NCBI RefSeq assembly: GCF_005484585.1
Contig: NZ_CP039435.1
Location: 1,364,001 to 1,428,000 of the forward strand
DNA length: 64,000 nt
Direction: 5' to 3'
DNA from: Brevundimonas sp. SGAir0440
GTDB lineage: Bacteria > Pseudomonadota > Alphaproteobacteria > Caulobacterales > Caulobacteraceae
The notes beneath the pieces were generated by a model. It ran no database searches. It worked only from the letters and a program-made list of their open reading frames with translations, and was not told the DNA's origin. Position numbers and translations under genes: made by a program. Of this stretch, positions 60,559 through 64,000 are shown piece by piece; within the stretch, counting starts at the first letter, position 1; the number at the start of each line of letters is the position of its first letter.

Positions 60559-61059
60559 TTAGTTGCCGGTCGCCGCGCCTTCGGTGATGATCTCTTTCAT
60601 CGCCGATTGCAGATAGTTCTGTGCGCCCATCAGCTCGATCAGCTTGTGCTGGTTTTCCAGGAAGTCGATGTGCTCTTCGGTGTCGGCCAGGATTTTCATC
60701 AGCAGGTCACGGCTGACGTAATCGCGGGTTTCCTCGCACTGGGTCACGGCGGCGGCGGTCGTGGCGCGGCTGTCCAGTTCCAGTTGCAGGTCGGCGCCCA
60801 GGCATTCGATCGGATCTTCGCCGACCTTCAACTTGTGCAGGTCCTGCAGGTTGGGCAGGCCGTCCAGGAACAGGATGCGTTTGATCAGCATGTCGGCGTG
60901 CTTCATCTCGCCGATCGATTCTTCGTAGATGACGTTGCCCAGGTGCGCGAGGCCCCAGCTTTCGAACATGCGGGCATGCAGGAAATACTGATTCACGGCC
61001 GTCAGCTCGTTGGTCAGCACTGCGTTCAGCGTGCGCAGGATTGCGGGGTCACCCTTCAT
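60559..61059 (-). CDS. bfr: Bacterioferritin
   Basis: 166 residues from ATG 61059 (MKGDPAILRTLNAVLTNELT). The heme-ligand Met sits in IGEMKHADMLIKRILFLDGL, and ferroxidase ligands are in LTNELTAVNQYFLHARM, EESIGEMKHAD and DTEEHIDFLENQ. The 24-mer stores ferric iron and detoxifies Fe2+/peroxide. bfd is encoded upstream on the same strand, 141 bases away. A longer frame starting at 61119 lacks the conserved start. Confidence 0.96.
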   Translation of the reverse strand: MKGDPAILRTLNAVLTNELTAVNQYFLHARMFESWGLAHLGNVIYEESIGEMKHADMLIKRILFLDGLPNLQDLHKLKVGEDPIECLGADLQLELDSRATTAAAVTQCEETRDYVSRDLLMKILADTEEHIDFLENQHKLIELMGAQNYLQSAMKEIITEGAATGN

Positions 61060-61200
61060 AGCCACGGTCCTTGGTCTCGCCACGGCGCTGTCGCCGTCTG
61101 TCGAGCGCAGCCATAACACAGTAAAACGCAGCGTGTTTATTTGCGAGTTTTTATCACTGCATTGAGAGTGCGAGTGACTGTCGCCCGCAGGCGAAGCAAA

Positions 61201-61386
61201 CTATTCGGCTGCGAGTGCGAACGCTTCGCGGCTTTCCTGAATCATCTGACGCATTTCGCAGACGCATTTGGCGCACTGGGCCTGGCACTGGTTGCGCGCA
61301 AAGATGTCACGCGGACGGCAGGCGCCGGCCTCGATGGCCTGGGCGACATCACGCTGACGAAGACCGTTACAGTTGCAGACGTACAC
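61201..61386 (-). CDS. bfd: Bacterioferritin-associated ferredoxin
   Basis: 61 residues from GTG 61386 (MYVCNCNGLRQRDVAQAIEA). The [2Fe-2S] ligands Cys4, Cys6, Cys38 and Cys41 match the E. coli Bfd positions. Cys34 and Cys43 are extra. Bfd gives electrons to Bfr to release stored iron when iron is low. A promoter with a Fur-like palindrome just upstream supports iron control. Confidence 0.93.
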   Translation of the reverse strand: MYVCNCNGLRQRDVAQAIEAGACRPRDIFARNQCQAQCAKCVCEMRQMIQESREAFALAAE

Positions 61387-61409
61387 GAGGCGCTACACGT
61401 TTCACTGAC

Positions 61410-61449
61410 TGAGAATGGTTCGCTATAGCAGCCCTTAAGGCGATTGCAA
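61410..61449 (-). promoter_or_regulatory. bfd promoter with overlapping Fur-like operator
   Basis: On the minus strand TTGCAA (61449-61444) and TATAGC (61427-61422) are 16 bases apart. Overlapping the -10 and start is TGAGAAT-G-GTTCGCT (61410-61424, plus-strand reading), a partial match to the 7-1-7 Fur inverted repeat. Iron repression of bfd is thus plausible. Confidence 0.5.
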
Positions 61450-61508
61450 GTCGTTCGCACGGTTTCGCCCAGCCTTGGGCCGTTGACGGATCGTCGCGGG
61501 GGCAGGCA

Positions 61509-62171
61509 ATGACGGATATGGCCCGAACACCCACCGTCCCCGAGCGTCCGCCCTGCCGGCTGTATCTGATCACGCCGCCCGCGATCGCCGACCTGAACGC
61601 CTTTGCGCAGACCCTGGATCAGGCCTTGGCCGCCGGCGATGTCGCGGCCTTGCAGATCCGGCTGAAGCCCGCCGACGACGCCGCCATCCGCACGGCGGTC
61701 GAGGTGTTAGCTCCCATTGCGCGGCGTCATGATGTCGCGGTCCTGCTGAACGACCGGCCCGATCTGGCGCGGGCTGCCGGCTGCGACGGCGTTCACATCG
61801 GTCAGGAAGACGGCTCGCTGGCCGAGGCGCGGCGTATCATGGGACCGGACGCCATGATCGGCGTCACCTGCCACGACGACCGCGATCTGGCCTGGGACGC
61901 CGCAGAAGGCGGCGCCGATTACGTCGCCTTCGGCGCCTTTTATCCCACGGAGACAAAGGCAACGGTGCATCGCCCGTCCTTGGACATCCTGACGGTGTGG
62001 CAGGAAACGGTCGAGACGCCTTGCGTGGCCATCGGCGGCATCACGGTCGACAACGCCGCCGAGTTGGCCCACGCCGGCGCCGACTTCGTGGCGGTCAGCG
62101 GCGGGGTCTGGAACCATCCTGACGGCCCGGCCGAGGCCGTCAGGCGCTTCAATGAAAAATTGAGGCCCTGA
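61509..62171 (+). CDS. thiE: Thiamine phosphate synthase (ThiE)
   Basis: 220 residues from ATG 61509. The TIM-barrel sequence carries [67 protein letters not shown] and [14 protein letters not shown], which fit ThiE. The first active-site motif reads QIRLKPAD rather than QLRxK. It joins HMP-pyrophosphate to the thiazole phosphate. No other thi gene or TPP riboswitch is near. A 62-base gap leads to the histidine kinase. Confidence 0.85.
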   Translation: MTDMARTPTVPERPPCRLYLITPPAIADLNAFAQTLDQALAAGDVAALQIRLKPADDAAIRTAVEVLAPIARRHDVAVLLNDRPDLARAAGCDGVHIGQEDGSLAEARRIMGPDAMIGVTCHDDRDLAWDAAEGGADYVAFGAFYPTETKATVHRPSLDILTVWQETVETPCVAIGGITVDNAAELAHAGADFVAVSGGVWNHPDGPAEAVRRFNEKLRP

Positions 62172-62233
62172 CTTCAGGGGATATTAGGAACCGGCTGATC
62201 CTATGCCGACCTCTGATTGGTCGGAACCTGTCC

Positions 62234-63925
62234 ATGATTCTGAGCCGCGCGCTCAATGTCGACGATCCCCCCAGCACGTCCGTGAAGGGCGTGATGGCGG
62301 CTGGCCATCGGCCCGTACCCGTCGGCGCCGAAGGTCCGGACGGTTCCAGCCCGCTGATCCCGGTGCTGACGGGCGTGGCGGTCGCCATCCTGGTCGCCCT
62401 GGCGATCGCCTATGCCCGTTCGGCCGGACTGGTGGCGGGCCTGTGGGGCGCCAGCGGCGTCGCCGTCGCTGTCTGGCTGCGCACCAGCCGTGGCCGCGCC
62501 AGCGACCTTACCTTCGCCGGCGTCCTGACCGTCAGCATCCTGATCGGCGAGATCATCGCCGGCAACAAGCCGCCGCTGGCCCTGGCCTTCGCCATCGCCA
62601 GCATGATCGAGATCGTGGCGGCCGTTCTGCTGGCGCGCCGCTTCTCGCCGACGCTCAACCTGTCCAGTCTGAATGGCGCGGTCAGCTTCCTGTTCTTTGC
62701 GGCGGTCCTGGCGCCGATCCCCGCTGCCCTGTGCAGCGTCCTGATCCTGTCCGTGATGGGCCAGGGCGACATCGTCTGGCAGGGCTTCCAGACCTGGTGG
62801 CTCGGCCACACACTGGGCATCGCCGTACTGGGGTCGCTGGGCATGTCGCTGACGCCTGCGATGTTCGCCCGCCTGCTGAAGCCCAGGAAACTGATCGAGG
62901 CCGTAATTCTGATCGGCCTGGTGCCCGTCTTCTATTATGTCGCCTTCACGGGCGACGTGCCGATGGGGTTTGTCATGCTCCCGTTGTTGCTCGGCATCGC
63001 GGTCCGGCTCGGCGTCGCCGGCGCGGCCTTCACCCTGGTCGTGATGAGCATCCTGTTGGTCGGCAGCGCCATGATGGGACATGGCCCCTATGCCAAGGGC
63101 GACCTGACCCACCAGGTTCTGATGGCCCAGATGCTGGTGCTGATCGGCTATATGCCCGTCCTGCTGGTGGCCTCGCTGCTGGAAGAGCGCGATCTTCTGG
63201 CGGAGCGCGCGCGCGTCGGTCGCGAACGCGCCGAAAAGGCCTCGGAGGCCAAGTCCCGCCTGCTCGCCAACGTCGCCCACGAGATCAAGAGCCCCGTGGC
63301 CGGCATCATCGGCATCGGCGATCTGTGGCGACAGGGCCATCTCGGGCCGGTCTCGGCCCAGCAGGCCGAGATGTCCGACATGCTGGTCAAGACCGCGCGG
63401 CAGGTCGAGACCCTGGCGCACGATCTGCTGGATGTGGCCCGCGCCGAATCCGGGGCCGTCCGGGTCGATTTGCGGCCGACCGACATTCCAGGGCTGCTGG
63501 AAGACGTGCGCCGCACGTGCCTGCTGTGGCCCGACGCCGACCGGGTCGCCGTCGAGGTGATGTGCGAGGGCGATGGCTTGATTGCGGTCGCGGACTCCCA
63601 GCGTCTGGCCCAGATCATCACCAACCTGACCAGCAATGCGCTGAAATACGGCGGATCCGGCGGCCGCGTCATCCTGCGCGCGCTTCGTCAGGATGACTGC
63701 GTCCGCATCGAGGTCAGCGATTTCGGCCCCGGCCTGTCGCTTCAGAAGCAGGCGCAGCTGTTCGAACCCTTCAACCGCCTGGGCCTTGAGCGTTCGACGG
63801 TCGAGGGGCACGGCGTCGGCCTGGCCCTGGCCAAGCGATTAGTCGAGTTGCAGGGCGGCTCGATCGGCGTGATCTCGGCGCCGGGCGAGGGCGCCACCTT
63901 CTGGGTCTTGCTGCCCAAGGCATGA
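62234..63925 (+). CDS. Membrane sensor histidine kinase with MASE1-like domain
   Basis: 563 residues from ATG 62234. After ~40 residues, eight hydrophobic segments make a MASE1-like sensor (VLTGVAVAILVALAIAYARS, LVAGLWGASGVAVAVWLRTS, GLVPVFYYVAFTGDVPMGFV). A short coiled linker (EERDLLAERARVGRERAEKA) leads to HisKA with LLANVAHEIKSPVAGIIGIG and HATPase with TNLTSNALKYGGSGG and GHGVGLALAKRLVELQGGSI. The cytosolic partner is unknown. It is encoded alone after thiE. Confidence 0.9.
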   Translation: MILSRALNVDDPPSTSVKGVMAAGHRPVPVGAEGPDGSSPLIPVLTGVAVAILVALAIAYARSAGLVAGLWGASGVAVAVWLRTSRGRASDLTFAGVLTVSILIGEIIAGNKPPLALAFAIASMIEIVAAVLLARRFSPTLNLSSLNGAVSFLFFAAVLAPIPAALCSVLILSVMGQGDIVWQGFQTWWLGHTLGIAVLGSLGMSLTPAMFARLLKPRKLIEAVILIGLVPVFYYVAFTGDVPMGFVMLPLLLGIAVRLGVAGAAFTLVVMSILLVGSAMMGHGPYAKGDLTHQVLMAQMLVLIGYMPVLLVASLLEERDLLAERARVGRERAEKASEAKSRLLANVAHEIKSPVAGIIGIGDLWRQGHLGPVSAQQAEMSDMLVKTARQVETLAHDLLDVARAESGAVRVDLRPTDIPGLLEDVRRTCLLWPDADRVAVEVMCEGDGLIAVADSQRLAQIITNLTSNALKYGGSGGRVILRALRQDDCVRIEVSDFGPGLSLQKQAQLFEPFNRLGLERSTVEGHGVGLALAKRLVELQGGSIGVISAPGEGATFWVLLPKA

Positions 63926-63968
63926 GGTCGCGCTTGCGGTCGCGCTTCGGCCGCGCGATGGTCCGGCC

Positions 63969-64000
63969 ATGCCCATGATCGCCCTTGCCGCCGCCCTCGT
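63969..64000 (+). CDS. Possible start of a secreted protein, truncated by the window end
   Basis: From ATG 63969 the frame reads MPMIALAAAL, which would suit a signal peptide, but only ten residues are visible. An ATG at 63975 is in the same frame. No function can be given. Confidence 0.3.
   Translation, partial: MPMIALAAAL

Noticed and set aside
61387..61508. TPP riboswitch before thiE
   Set aside because: CTGAGA occurs once at 61408-61413, but the CCTGAT...GGATAATGCC and closing helices are missing, and the site fits a bfd operator better.

Overview
The window is about 67% GC with dense, mostly single-copy chromosomal genes. Gene content points to a Caulobacterales alphaproteobacterium, most likely Brevundimonas or a close relative. 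It carries GapR, a TacA-type sigma-54 activator, the DUF1013 regulator TrcR and the CtrA-degradation adaptor RcdA, plus an aa3-oxidase subunit IV gene beside a split pnt transhydrogenase and a phoR / pstCAB-phoU-phoB locus without pstS. No prophage, plasmid, CRISPR array or rRNA operon is visible. The only mobile-looking material is a GIY-YIG gene bounded by inverted palindromic repeats near 3 kb.

Layout. 1-3.4 kb: cysS tail, lytic transglycosylase, a tRNA-Cys-like gene, rpmJ, gapR, a basic hypothetical protein and the GIY-YIG/REP unit. 3.4-8.6 kb: tacA, a DUF4153 membrane protein and an M3 oligoendopeptidase. 8.7-12.7 kb: cytochrome oxidase subunit IV and the translationally coupled pntAA-pntAB-small membrane protein-pntB operon, then a DUF1801 protein. 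12.8-18.4 kb: acyltransferase, WYL regulator, a secreted gluzincin-like protein, a lipoprotein and ychF. 18.4-22.8 kb: a probable copper-acquisition operon (DUF2946 protein, TonB-dependent receptor, PepSY protein, PCuAC chaperone). 22.9-24.2 kb: pth and rplY. 24.4-33.4 kb: an MHYT hybrid kinase divergent from phoR, a Pho box, then pstC-pstA-pstB-phoU-phoB. 33.5-42.7 kb: hslO, a SerB-SerA fusion gene, a GDSL autotransporter, a GGDEF protein, purE-purK, coq9 and rpsU. 42.9-50.4 kb: NatA/NatB-type ABC exporter, CocE-like hydrolase, M23 peptidase, two YdcH-like small proteins around ubiX, and trcR. 50.6-55.3 kb: a CVNH/crystallin-like secreted protein, a quinone oxidoreductase, DUF1192, rcdA, an L,D-transpeptidase and rpmE. 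55.4-64 kb: ABC exporter, glpQ-like, suhB-like, efp, a membrane protein, bfr, bfd, a thiE-like gene and a MASE1-like histidine kinase.

How the genes work together. Three physiological themes recur. Phosphate sensing and import has its own Pho box. Metal handling is represented by copper import feeding oxidase assembly, and by bfr/bfd iron storage with a Fur-like site at the bfd promoter. Cell-cycle control is spread over gapR, tacA, trcR and rcdA. Several translation genes (rpmJ, rpsU, rplY, rpmE, efp, pth) are scattered as single units, mostly with clear intrinsic terminators. All functional calls come from reading motifs and gene order; no database search was possible.
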